Assembly: GCA_016283985.1 (NCBI GenBank)
Contig: JAEENZ010000059.1
Location: forward strand, 1-12,422
DNA from: Bacteroidales bacterium
Lineage (GTDB): Bacteria; Bacteroidota; Bacteroidia; Bacteroidales; UBA932
DNA: 12,422 bases
Reading direction: 5' to 3'
Part shown: positions 1 to 7,626 of the stretch, one piece after another
Layout of the letters: each line of letters begins with the position of its first letter
Numbering within the stretch: position 1 is the stretch's first letter
The notes under the pieces: generated by a model
The model's database searches: none
Told to the model about the DNA's origin: nothing
Seen by the model: only the letters and a program-made list of their open reading frames with translations
Position numbers and translations under genes: made by a program

Positions 1-1687
1 AACTTATGACAAAGTTCCTTTCTTCAAAACCCCAGGGATTGACGGTCACCGCCCACCTCAGGGCATTTCTGTCCACGGGCACGTCCGGCGATGCCGATCC
101 CCAACCTAGCAGTTCCACCTCATCCGCCCGATATTCATAGTTGCACCGCATCGCAGGCAATGTTATAGGATAGTAGTTCTTCTGCCCGGCTATTGTCATT
201 TCCAGGACAAGCCTGGTGTTCTCTTCGGGGTTGGGGCAGCAGTAAAAAGATAGGTCCAGATCAACCGGAGATGCATCTCCAAGCCAGATTGCAGGAGATG
301 CAGACAGGAGATCCGCGAGGCCCCCGGATAAAGCAGGATCCATCGAGGCGACATTCAGCATGTCCGCCCGTGAAGGCTCCCCGGTGAATGGCACGCTGCC
401 GGATGCATTGACAAGGTATACTCTGTCCAGGGTCACGTTTCCATTCGAAAGATGAGTGTTTCCCAGGAACGACGGGGTTATCTTCCCTATCGACACCTTG
501 CAGACCATACGGTCCATGTCCAGATGTTCTTCCGTCCTTCCGGAAAACCGTCCGCTACCCTTCCCGACCAGCAGCAGGGCATTCCTGCCGTTATCCGCCA
601 GCATGGCTTTTTCCTCCCGCATCAGGTCTTCCGTCGCGACGTCGTCCAACAACCCCTCCCTCGCATTGGCCACCAGCCAGTAAGACAGGTCCATGTTCTT
701 TGTCAGCGAAGCCGTAATCGAACCGCCCTCCTGCCTTGCATAGGTATCCAACGTGCCGTCAGGACGGAAAGCACAGAGGTCGAGGGATAAAACACCCGGC
801 ACGCTGAAAGAAACCGGAGCCCTTTCGGCACGCCGGATGGCCGACATGGTAACGTTCTGTTCTTCCGTTCCCCATGGGTTGACTTCTATGCTGAAGTCTA
901 TGGTCTTTGCATCGGCATTCGGCAAGGTGCAGTTCACCGTACATACCTTTCCTATTCCGGGAGTGAACGAAACGGTCTTGTCGTAAGAAGCTATGAGCAC
1001 CCCGTTCTGAAGGCAGTTCCACCTGATACGCAGATACTGCAGTGAAGGTATCACGGAAATGGCGGTTCCCGCCTCCATCGAAACGGTCTTATATGTCAAT
1101 CCCGACCATGCATGCCCGACAAACTCGAACGTCCCTCCTTTGGGGGTCTGCAGATCGATATCGGTTACTTCATAAGTCACTTTGGGGTCTTCGCCCGTCC
1201 ACTGCACCTTAACCTGCGCCAGTATATGTTCGAAAGTCAAAGCCACCTTCTCATCCGTCGCACTCACGTTGTTTTTGGTTGCCGCTATCACATCTGCAAC
1301 TCCGTCTGAAATGAAACTGAAGATTGGCAAGGGGCCTTTGTTATTCTGTTTGAATCCTATTTCATAGCTTTTCGGATGAACGGCGTAGAATGTCAATGGC
1401 GATGCTGGAAAATAATAATCGTTTTCCGTCGCAAACCAGTTTTCGGAAGCTGACCATTCAGCATGATCGTTGAAATACGTGGTCCTTTCGTTGATTGTAA
1501 TGACTTGCGCCACCACGTTGAATCCCCCCGACTGCACGGTGGCTGCGGTACTCTCCGTTATCGTTTTGGACGAAGCTGCCGCGAAGACTATCCGTCCTCC
1601 TGCAGCAACCTGCCGTCCGGTTTCCTCTCCTGCTTTCGTGCAGGATACTGCCGCGACGAGCGCGGCGATAATCATTATTCTTTTCAT
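1..1687 (-). CDS. Two-module fimbrillin lipoprotein, probable tip or accessory pilin (C-terminus cut by window edge)
   Basis: The frame is open without a stop from ATG 1687 to base 2, about 562 residues, so only the last few residues should be missing. The first residues, MKRIMIIAALVAAVSC, are a lipoprotein signal with the lipid Cys at 16. Residues 20-275 look like an Mfa_like_1-type fimbrillin domain, with YYFPASPLTFYAV and VALTFEHILAQV landmarks, closing with a strand containing VNPWG (N270). Residues 285-562 form a second module that resembles the FimA-like protein encoded at 4260-5339: a DGTLDTYARQ...YWLVANA stretch parallels its DGRLDAYAHF...VYAVINS, and a second VNPWG is centred at N550, exactly 280 residues after the first. 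It starts 10 nt after the upstream gene stops and is the last operon gene visible. By analogy with fim and mfa clusters, where accessory or tip subunits follow the anchor gene, I infer a distal pilus subunit. Family is fairly sure, exact role is not. Confidence 0.85.
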   Translation of the reverse strand, partial: MKRIMIIAALVAAVSCTKAGEETGRQVAAGGRIVFAAASSKTITESTAATVQSGGFNVVAQVITINERTTYFNDHAEWSASENWFATENDYYFPASPLTFYAVHPKSYEIGFKQNNKGPLPIFSFISDGVADVIAATKNNVSATDEKVALTFEHILAQVKVQWTGEDPKVTYEVTDIDLQTPKGGTFEFVGHAWSGLTYKTVSMEAGTAISVIPSLQYLRIRWNCLQNGVLIASYDKTVSFTPGIGKVCTVNCTLPNADAKTIDFSIEVNPWGTEEQNVTMSAIRRAERAPVSFSVPGVLSLDLCAFRPDGTLDTYARQEGGSITASLTKNMDLSYWLVANAREGLLDDVATEDLMREEKAMLADNGRNALLLVGKGSGRFSGRTEEHLDMDRMVCKVSIGKITPSFLGNTHLSNGNVTLDRVYLVNASGSVPFTGEPSRADMLNVASMDPALSGGLADLLSASPAIWLGDASPVDLDLSFYCCPNPEENTRLVLEMTIAGQKNYYPITLPAMRCNYEYRADEVELLGWGSASPDVPVDRNALRWAVTVNPWGFEERNFVIS

Positions 1688-1697
1688 AGTGTCTTTA

Positions 1698-2615
1698 TTA
1701 TTCGTTTACGATTCCCGACCCTCCTGACTGCCAGGCGGCAATGCCTGCGACGACTTCTATGGTCAGGTCCCTGTCGTCAGGATTGATCCTGACACTTAAT
1801 TCACAATCCGCCCCCATAGGCAGCGATACCTCTCCCGCCAGCACCCTGTCGTCTATACGCTGGGCCCCGGACCCGTCCACGGTCTGTACCCGCATCTCGA
1901 GTTTATGTTTCCCCGGGAAAGCGAAATAGGGTAGGTTATCAGGATCCAGCGTTCTTGCCGGAGACGAAAGATAATCCCAGGATTCCCTGTTGAACATGCT
2001 CCCGGATGAAGACGAATATACGAATGACTGTTCTTCCGCATCAGTCAGCGTACAATAGACCATCTTGATGTCGGAGATGTCCAGTTCCCTCGCCTGAAGC
2101 CATTCTTCATAAGCGGACAGGTCCAGGGAAATGTTGCTTATCTTTGCGCATATATGCCTGAAAGCCAGAGGGATCCCATCCGTTTTGCCAAGACTGACGT
2201 TTTTTGCTGCAAGCCAGTCTACATTATGGCCGGGATTCCTTATCACCAGTACGGCGGAAGTGCCTGAACTGTAGATCATCATCGACGATCCGAACTCCAC
2301 GTCAGACTCGTCCACGGGCAGCGCCTCATTGTAACCTACCGCGTAGAAAGAATATGTCTTCCCTTCCGGCCAATAGACACGAGTCGCGTCTGCGGGAACG
2401 AAAAGACCAGGAGTGCCTGCGTCCGGCACGGCAAGCGCGCCAAGTTCCCCCACCCAGCTGCCGAGCACATAATCATAGGTAAGGTAATGGAACTTCGACA
2501 GAGTTGCGGCGGGATCCCCAGCTTTCGTCCCCCTGAATACAAGCGGGACGTTTTCTTTAACCGGCTCCCTTGCACAACCACACAGGGCCAGGAGTATTAT
2601 TAAAATGCGTTTCAT
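1698..2615 (-). CDS. Fimbrillin-family lipoprotein (accessory pilus subunit)
   Basis: Encodes 305 residues. The N-terminus MKRILIILLALCGC is a short lipoprotein signal with lipid Cys at 14, so the protein should be exported and lipidated. Landmarks of the Mfa_like_1 fimbrillin family are visible: VYWPEGKTYSFYAVGYNEAL (compare WP...FYA in its neighbours) and GIPLAFRHICAKISNISLDL (compare TFSH/TFEH-I-A). The C-terminus carries a predicted strand with a Trp (VVAGIAAWQSG), the place where type V pilins keep their donor or terminal strand. It starts 4 nt after the preceding fimbrillin stops and ends 10 nt before the two-module fimbrillin, so it belongs to the same transcript. Role as a minor shaft, adaptor or tip subunit is inferred from family and gene order. 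No ligand-binding motif is recognisable. Confidence 0.85.
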   Translation of the reverse strand: MKRILIILLALCGCAREPVKENVPLVFRGTKAGDPAATLSKFHYLTYDYVLGSWVGELGALAVPDAGTPGLFVPADATRVYWPEGKTYSFYAVGYNEALPVDESDVEFGSSMMIYSSGTSAVLVIRNPGHNVDWLAAKNVSLGKTDGIPLAFRHICAKISNISLDLSAYEEWLQARELDISDIKMVYCTLTDAEEQSFVYSSSSGSMFNRESWDYLSSPARTLDPDNLPYFAFPGKHKLEMRVQTVDGSGAQRIDDRVLAGEVSLPMGADCELSVRINPDDRDLTIEVVAGIAAWQSGGSGIVNE

Positions 2616-2619
2616 CGTT

Positions 2620-3462
2620 TTATCCCAGTGTTAGTCCGACGGTTTTGCTTTCCCAGTCCACGACGGAAACGGCAAAGTTCACGGCGACGGCGGGGTCCGC
2701 AGACAGGTTTATCCTTACATTGCTGATCTTTCCGCCGGCGAAAACTACGTCGCCGCTACTGGTGAACGTGCCGGAATAATCCCCTTTGCTCAAAGTGTAT
2801 CGCACTTCCATGGCATACGTTCCAGGCACGATGAGGTAATCGTTTTCTCCTTCGGAAAGCGCTGCCGATGCAGCACCGCCAAGGCCCGACCAGGACGAAG
2901 TCCGAAGATTGAAGGTCCCGGAGGTGTTTGCCTGCAGCACCTTTACGCTTGCCACCGAAACGGCATAGCCCTTTGCCGAAGTTACCTCCACGCTGCCTAT
3001 CCTTGCCATTATATGGGAGAACGTAATGGAGTTTGTCGCGTTGAATTCAGGGTCATACAGGCATGCACATATCACGTCCGCGTTTCCGTCAACGGTCACG
3101 CTTGCTCCGGCGGCAGATGTGGTAAGGGCCGCATTGGATGCATAGAAATGATACGACGGGTCGGCGAACGGCCAGTATTTGCCAGTGACGAATTCTCCGG
3201 AAGAGCTTTGTTTCGTGGCGGTGACGCTCCATCTCTCCGTTTCAGAACCGGCAGTGCCGGCAGTGGCTTTCAGATAGAAAGAAGCCAGATTGTCCCGTGT
3301 CACTTCCGTCACTTTGGATTCCGTATAAGGATCCATCCCTTTTATCACGAAACATATTTCTTTCCCATCTTCCAGCCAGGCCCCTCCCGCCCTGCGGTTT
3401 CCATTTTCCTTCGCACATGCGACTGCACACAGCGAAAGCAGTATCAGAATCTTTCTGTTCAT
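2620..3462 (-). CDS. Fimbrillin-family lipoprotein (accessory pilus subunit)
   Basis: Encodes 280 residues. MNRKILILLSLCAVAC is a lipoprotein signal with lipid Cys at 16, followed by AKENGN. Family landmarks are KYWPFADPSYHFYASNA near residue 95 and SITFSHIMARIGSVEV near residue 150, both typical of Mfa_like_1 fimbrillins. The C-terminus ends in a strand, VNFAVSVVDWESKTVGLTLG, with the conserved Trp. The start ATG lies 3 nt after the TAG of the anchor gene (TAG-GAT-ATG), so translation is probably coupled. The composition is rich in Ser, Thr, Ala and Gly, as expected for a secreted beta-sandwich pilin. Probably a minor pilus subunit; whether it is an adaptor or an adhesin cannot be told from sequence alone. 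Confidence 0.85.
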   Translation of the reverse strand: MNRKILILLSLCAVACAKENGNRRAGGAWLEDGKEICFVIKGMDPYTESKVTEVTRDNLASFYLKATAGTAGSETERWSVTATKQSSSGEFVTGKYWPFADPSYHFYASNAALTTSAAGASVTVDGNADVICACLYDPEFNATNSITFSHIMARIGSVEVTSAKGYAVSVASVKVLQANTSGTFNLRTSSWSGLGGAASAALSEGENDYLIVPGTYAMEVRYTLSKGDYSGTFTSSGDVVFAGGKISNVRINLSADPAVAVNFAVSVVDWESKTVGLTLG

Positions 3463-3465
3463 ATC

Positions 3466-4263
3466 CTACATCGTTATTTTAATGGTTTCGATAATATCCC
3501 ACGCCTCGACCTCGATCGTAAAACTGGCCTCGGACAGGTCTACACCCAGTCCAATATCTTTCAAATCCGGGGCGGTCCAGTCGTAACCCAGTTGTGCTAT
3601 CATCCTGCCGAGATTTTGTCTCGTGACCAGGCTTCCTTCCTCTTTATGATAGATTTCGAGCACGAGGGAATCGTCAAGCTGACGCGGCACGCGGACTTGG
3701 AAAACATGGCCCGGTTCCTCCGGAGGACTGTAGTCGAACTCTCCGCGGTGGGGCATGCCCCCGGGAAGGGTATATCCGTCCACATTGCCTATTATCCGGA
3801 AATAAAACGGGTACTCTCCGGGGATATCGCCTTTTACGCTCATTGATATCAGTGCATAGTCCTTGTTCAGCGGCAGTCCGGCCTCTCCTTCCTCTCCCCT
3901 TATGACAATACTGCCGTGTCCGGAGTATATGCAGTCGCTGCAGCAACCCATGGGGATAGCCAGCACCGATCCGTTCAGAGCCATCTCATCCACCCCGCAG
4001 AAGACATCCAGATAGACTTGCTCGTTCCTGGGCACTTCCAGCACCAGTCCTCCCCTGTGGGCAAAGCTCGAGAAATCCTTGCTGCCATAGCCCAGACATC
4101 CCTGCTCATCCGTCGCCACATTGCATGTCAGGCTTCCTTTACATCCGTCCGCCACATATCCGTCGGAATAAACCACGCACCATGCCGGGCAGAAAACCCT
4201 GTCCTCCTTTACCGAACAGGCTGTTAAAAAGAAGGACAGGAAGAGCAACTCCCGCAGTCTCAT
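3466..4263 (-). CDS. Mfa2/FimB-like fimbrial anchor lipoprotein, cysteine-rich
   Basis: Encodes 265 residues. I chose ATG 4263 because it gives a clean lipoprotein signal (MRLRELLFLSFFLTAC, lipid Cys 16) and an ATGA overlap with the upstream stop. A longer start at 4308 would bury the signal. After the Cys comes SVKED, matching the K-(D/E)-(D/E) surface-export signal described for Bacteroidetes lipoproteins. The C-terminal third has the layout of Mfa2-type anchors: YDWTAPDLKDIGLGVDLSEA followed by FTIEVEAWDIIE. In P. gingivalis the equivalent genes (fimB, mfa2) follow the major pilin and encode the outer-membrane anchor and length regulator, which is exactly the position here. Oddity: nine cysteines besides the lipid one, all in the N-terminal half, including FCPAWC and GCCSDC. 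Anchor role is well supported by position and fold cues. Confidence 0.8.
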   Translation of the reverse strand: MRLRELLFLSFFLTACSVKEDRVFCPAWCVVYSDGYVADGCKGSLTCNVATDEQGCLGYGSKDFSSFAHRGGLVLEVPRNEQVYLDVFCGVDEMALNGSVLAIPMGCCSDCIYSGHGSIVIRGEEGEAGLPLNKDYALISMSVKGDIPGEYPFYFRIIGNVDGYTLPGGMPHRGEFDYSPPEEPGHVFQVRVPRQLDDSLVLEIYHKEEGSLVTRQNLGRMIAQLGYDWTAPDLKDIGLGVDLSEASFTIEVEAWDIIETIKITM

Positions 4264-5339
4264 ATCACATACTTGCCGGACTCCGTTTCGAGCGGCACTA
4301 CCGTCCAAGGATTAACATCTACCGTGAAGGTGCAGGATGCCACTTCGGTCTTCTTGTCGGGATCGGACGAGCCCGGGCGCGTGATGACCAATTCTCCGAT
4401 ATCGTAGGTCGTATTGCCCTTGAGCTGCCCGAGAGGAAGCACGTAATAGAGCGTTTTGCCGGCAAGTGACGCCTTTACTACCAGTTTTGTATTCCGGATG
4501 GAAAAAGGAGTTTCCTCGCTGTCGGCATCGATGGCATTCGGCATCGTGTACATGCTGTAGGAAGCGTCCGTCATTGTAAGTGATGCGCCGTCGGCAAGAC
4601 TGGATGAAACGGTCCTCCGCAGCCAGACTCCGTATGTGGCGTCAGGCGCTCCCAGTTTATTCGTAAAATCATCTGCCACAGGCACATAGCCGGGGCCATA
4701 TGTGTCTTTGGTCACGGCGTTGGAGAGGTATACTTCCTCAATGCTGAAATCCTGCGCGGCAAGTGCGGGTGAATCGAATGCCCGCGTTATCTTGCGGAGA
4801 CGCACACGCGAGACGATCCTGTCCACCGCCACGGTTACGTTATTGGTGCCTGCCACCAGCGGATTGGCCGTAGCCACGCTTCTGACCACGCTTCCCACCA
4901 TCGTGAACGATCCCGGCACGTTGCCGGAAGTCTTCTGGGAACTCAGGTTTGCCAACTTTGCCAGAAGTTCATCTTTGGTGGATACTGCTTCCAGCACGTT
5001 CTCGGAATGCTCGCTGTTTATCACAGCATAGACAGTACGGTCGCCTGCGGTTGCGGTAAGCGTATACGGGGCTGAATCAAAGTGGGCGTATGCATCCAGG
5101 CGGCCGTCATATTCACCACCTTTGAAAAAGACAAAGATGTCCACGGTTCCGATAGCGTTCTCCGCATCGGTACCGGCCTCGGTCGCCTTGGTTTGGGAAC
5201 GCCCGGCGATCGCCAGGGACAGTTCCGCCTTTCCGGATTGTGTCGGGATGAAGGAGTGTTGTTTTTCAAGGTTTTTGTCGCAGCTTGTAAACGCTGCTGC
5301 GGCAGCAATTGTGGCTGCCAGAAAGAAATACTTTTTCAT
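4260..5339 (-). CDS. FimA/Mfa1-like major fimbrillin precursor
   Basis: Encodes 359 residues. MKKYFFLAATIAAAAAFTSC is a lipoprotein signal with lipid Cys at 20. The mature part follows the FimA plan: a first strand (KAELSLAIAG) ending in Arg47, a VDIFVFFKGG strand, a TLTATAGDRTVYAVINS segment matching FimA's AGQRTLVVMANT, then NNVTVAVDRIVSRVRLRKI. Near the end lies NTTYDIGELVITRPGSSDP, closely parallel to the FimA segment NHKYDIKLTITGPG, then a last strand with DVNPW. In P. gingivalis an Arg-specific protease removes the N-terminal strand at a comparable position (R46 in FimA) so that donor-strand polymerisation can occur; cleavage here is inference. It overlaps the genes on both sides by 4 nt (ATGA). 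Position just before the anchor gene supports it as the main shaft subunit. Confidence 0.88.
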   Translation of the reverse strand: MKKYFFLAATIAAAAAFTSCDKNLEKQHSFIPTQSGKAELSLAIAGRSQTKATEAGTDAENAIGTVDIFVFFKGGEYDGRLDAYAHFDSAPYTLTATAGDRTVYAVINSEHSENVLEAVSTKDELLAKLANLSSQKTSGNVPGSFTMVGSVVRSVATANPLVAGTNNVTVAVDRIVSRVRLRKITRAFDSPALAAQDFSIEEVYLSNAVTKDTYGPGYVPVADDFTNKLGAPDATYGVWLRRTVSSSLADGASLTMTDASYSMYTMPNAIDADSEETPFSIRNTKLVVKASLAGKTLYYVLPLGQLKGNTTYDIGELVITRPGSSDPDKKTEVASCTFTVDVNPWTVVPLETESGKYVI

Positions 5340-7252
5340 TGATCGTAAAGATTTAAGTTATAATGTTTTATGAGTGTCGCTATCTCCGGATCCAAACTTC
5401 CCCGGAAGATATAGTTTCTGTCTGCCGAGCAGGCGTTCAGGTAGTGTTGCACCGCATTGCGGTCATCACCGAAACGGGAATAAAGGATTGCCATCAGATA
5501 GTCGGTCTTGGGAGTGCTGTCCAGCCTGCTGAGGATATCCATCGCACTGTGGTTCTTCCCAAGGGACACGAATGCGACCGCGGTGTTGTAGTCCTTATAG
5601 GGCAGCAGCAGTTCCAGCGCATGCTCGTAATCCCTGTCCTGTATGGCCTGCACGCCCATGCGGTAAACAGTGTCCGGAATCGTGGTATGGATGGTGTCCT
5701 TGACCTGTCCCTTGCGGTGCAAATGGAAATCGAAGCGCACCATCCGCAGACGCGGATATATGTTGCTGCGTAGGTATCCGTAACTCCTGAGATTCCTGAA
5801 AGATGCTTCACGCAGGTCCGGATCCTTGATTTCCATTCGGTTAAGGATGGTTTCCCGGTCGGATGCCAGCATGGTGGTGTCGGTTTCGACGAGGTGAGAG
5901 AAAAGCCGCCAGTTCTCTCCGCCGCCATGTGAAACGAAGTTCACCCTGGGGATGTCGCCGGCTATGCAGAGGCTGTCTGTCAGGAAGTCGGTATAGCCGG
6001 CAAAGAAGGCCGAAGCGGCCCCGGCCCGGCGCAAGGCGAGCGAGTTGTTCGCCACCGCAGCGCCCTCCGGGGACGCGTAGGCCGTAATCACTATGGAATC
6101 AAGGTCGAATTTGTCGTTTTCGAGTATATCCTTGATATTGCCCTTGATGCGCCCCATCTCGTAAGCGTTCATTCCAAGGTCTTCCCTTATCTCGCTCTTC
6201 CCTGCCCCGAATTCGATGTAGCACGATGTATTCGCCTCAACCCTGCGGGATATGACTTTTGTCAGGTAACGATCCTGCGGGTCCGCAAAGCCGGAAAGGG
6301 AACTGATGTAAAACGTCAGAGCGCCCGGACTGGGCAGCGTACATAGTTGTCTGTCCTCTTCGTAAACGGCTCCCTCGAGTTCAATTTCCACCTTCCTCAG
6401 CATAGGACGCGTATGTATTGTCTGCACATAGCTGTAGGTGATGTCGCCCTGCGGGGCCACCACTACCGTATCGAGCCTGAGGGCCTCCGTGCGGATGGGT
6501 GCTTTCACGTAGCGGCGGAACATCTTGTCCTTGCGGCTTGCTTTCCTGGCGTTGAGACGCTTGCGGTAGTGGTCGGTATAGTGTTCCACCGCCTCCTTTC
6601 CGGAGATGCCGAAAGCGCTCGTCCATCTCTCGTCGCTGACACGGGAGCTGTCCTGGCGGAATGCGTACAGTTCCGGCATATTCCTCTTCAGGAACAATTC
6701 CAGGTCGCTTTTATGAATAAAGAGAGTCGTATCCGTCACAATGCCGTCCACGAAGCGCGCATACCTTTCATATCCGCGCAGCTGGACCGCCCTATAACGC
6801 GATCCCGTGATATATACCGGATCCAGCGGCAGGTCGTCCCCCATTATATGCATCACGGGCGACATCCTTATCTGCCAACGGCTGTCGGTCAGGTCTGCAG
6901 GGACTCTGATATCGAACCGGAGCTCGACGAGACCCAGCCTTTCCGCCACGTTCCGGAAGGAAGCGACCACTACCGACGGCAGGATGACGTCGCTAGCGAC
7001 CATGTCTCCGTTCTCATCGCGCACGGCTTTCATTATTATAAGGTCCTTCCCGTCCGCGTCCTTGATCATCATTGTGTCGCTCACCAACCGCTCCACCGGG
7101 ACGTCCGGCACATGTGCGTCTTCTGCCAGGGCCAGGCCCGGCACGAAGGCGCCGGACCTGACCGATTCCATCTTCCGCGCCGGTCCGCAGGAGCAGACTA
7201 AGGCAAGGAGAATGGCCGGCAGACTACATTTCACAAGGGAACGCATCGTCAT
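5336..7252 (-). CDS. OmpA-domain lipoprotein with TPR-like C-terminus, head of the fimbrial genes
   Basis: Encodes 638 residues. Two in-frame starts exist, ATG 7252 and ATG 7246; either gives a lipoprotein signal ending in LALVCSC with the lipid Cys at 20 or 22. Residues about 45-330 are a region I do not recognise firmly; it may correspond to the N-terminal domain of the DUF3868/OmpA proteins often found beside Bacteroides fimbrial genes. Residues about 335-430 are an OmpA_C-like domain: CYIEFGAGKSEIRED, then ITAYASPEGAAVANNSLALR with S394-P395-E396-G397 in place of the usual Asp-containing peptidoglycan-contact loop. Residues 525-638 are helical and TPR-like (YEHALELLLPY, RNAVQHYLNAC). Likely an outer-membrane or periplasmic partner of pilus assembly. 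The start lies inside ssb (29-nt overlap) and the stop overlaps the major pilin start by 4 nt. Confidence 0.82.
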   Translation of the reverse strand: MTMRSLVKCSLPAILLALVCSCGPARKMESVRSGAFVPGLALAEDAHVPDVPVERLVSDTMMIKDADGKDLIIMKAVRDENGDMVASDVILPSVVVASFRNVAERLGLVELRFDIRVPADLTDSRWQIRMSPVMHIMGDDLPLDPVYITGSRYRAVQLRGYERYARFVDGIVTDTTLFIHKSDLELFLKRNMPELYAFRQDSSRVSDERWTSAFGISGKEAVEHYTDHYRKRLNARKASRKDKMFRRYVKAPIRTEALRLDTVVVAPQGDITYSYVQTIHTRPMLRKVEIELEGAVYEEDRQLCTLPSPGALTFYISSLSGFADPQDRYLTKVISRRVEANTSCYIEFGAGKSEIREDLGMNAYEMGRIKGNIKDILENDKFDLDSIVITAYASPEGAAVANNSLALRRAGAASAFFAGYTDFLTDSLCIAGDIPRVNFVSHGGGENWRLFSHLVETDTTMLASDRETILNRMEIKDPDLREASFRNLRSYGYLRSNIYPRLRMVRFDFHLHRKGQVKDTIHTTIPDTVYRMGVQAIQDRDYEHALELLLPYKDYNTAVAFVSLGKNHSAMDILSRLDSTPKTDYLMAILYSRFGDDRNAVQHYLNACSADRNYIFRGSLDPEIATLIKHYNLNLYDQ

Positions 7253-7571
7253 CGTCGATGATCGTGAGTTTGTTGGCCTGGATTTCCGTGGAATAGTGCT
7301 CCTGCCCGTCCATACCCGTGAACTTATTATAACGGATACGGCCGGTAACCCACACCTTGTCTCCCTTCTTCAGGTTTTCAAGTCCGCTGATTTTCTTGCC
7401 TTCCCATGCATTTACGTTATGCCACTGGGTGTCGATGACGGCTCCGCCACTGCGGTCCGTGTAGGCCAGATTCGTGGCTACCGTGAAACGAGCCACCTTC
7501 TTGCCTCCGACCTCCTGGAGCTTCACCGAGCCCACGAGGCCACGAATTTCGATTTTGTTGATCTGTTCCAT
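7224..7571 (-). CDS. ssb: Short single-stranded DNA-binding protein (OB-fold)
   Basis: Encodes 115 residues from ATG 7571. The longer frame to 7625 adds a region with no homology cues, so I prefer the internal start, MEQINKIEIRGLVGSV, which is the typical first strand of SSB proteins. Further landmarks are ARFTVATNLAY, DTQWHNVNAWEGKKI, LKKGDKVWVTGRIRYNKF and YSTEIQANKLTIID, all standard OB-fold SSB positions. The protein binds ssDNA in replication, repair or recombination. It is shorter than a canonical SSB: no Gly/Pro-rich linker, and the acidic tail DDDDAFPCEM follows the OB fold directly, with three residues after the expected terminal hydrophobics. The last 29 nt are shared with the OmpA-type gene, so it is the first gene of the fimbrial transcript. 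A link to pilus function is not implied by the protein itself. Confidence 0.88.
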   Translation of the reverse strand: MEQINKIEIRGLVGSVKLQEVGGKKVARFTVATNLAYTDRSGGAVIDTQWHNVNAWEGKKISGLENLKKGDKVWVTGRIRYNKFTGMDGQEHYSTEIQANKLTIIDDDDAFPCEM

Positions 7572-7594
7572 ATTCTTTGGTTTTTGGTCCGGTG

Positions 7595-7626
7595 CAAAGG
7601 TGGCGCATCGGCAGGCCAGCACCAAA
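7595..7626 (-). promoter_or_regulatory. Weak candidate promoter for the ssb-fimbrial operon
   Basis: Read on the minus strand there is TTTG (7626-7623), 20 bp, then CACCTTTG (7602-7595). The Bacteroidetes consensus is TTTG - about 19 bp - TAnnTTTG, so the -7 box has C instead of T at its first position. Transcription would start about 20 nt before the ssb ATG. This is the only minus-strand pair I could find in 7572-7796 as the sequence stands, and it is a modest match. Confidence 0.35.

Noticed and set aside
4881..4888. TGACCACG in the major pilin gene (also in secA near 10650), resembling a REP arm
   Set aside because: There is no partner GTGGTCA arm at the right distance; an isolated 8-mer inside coding sequence is expected by chance.
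6347..7201. Plus-strand open frame (284 codons) opposite the OmpA-type gene
   Set aside because: The minus strand has a clear signal peptide and OmpA domain; the plus frame has no promoter or domain cues and is His/Arg-rich, as antisense frames often are.
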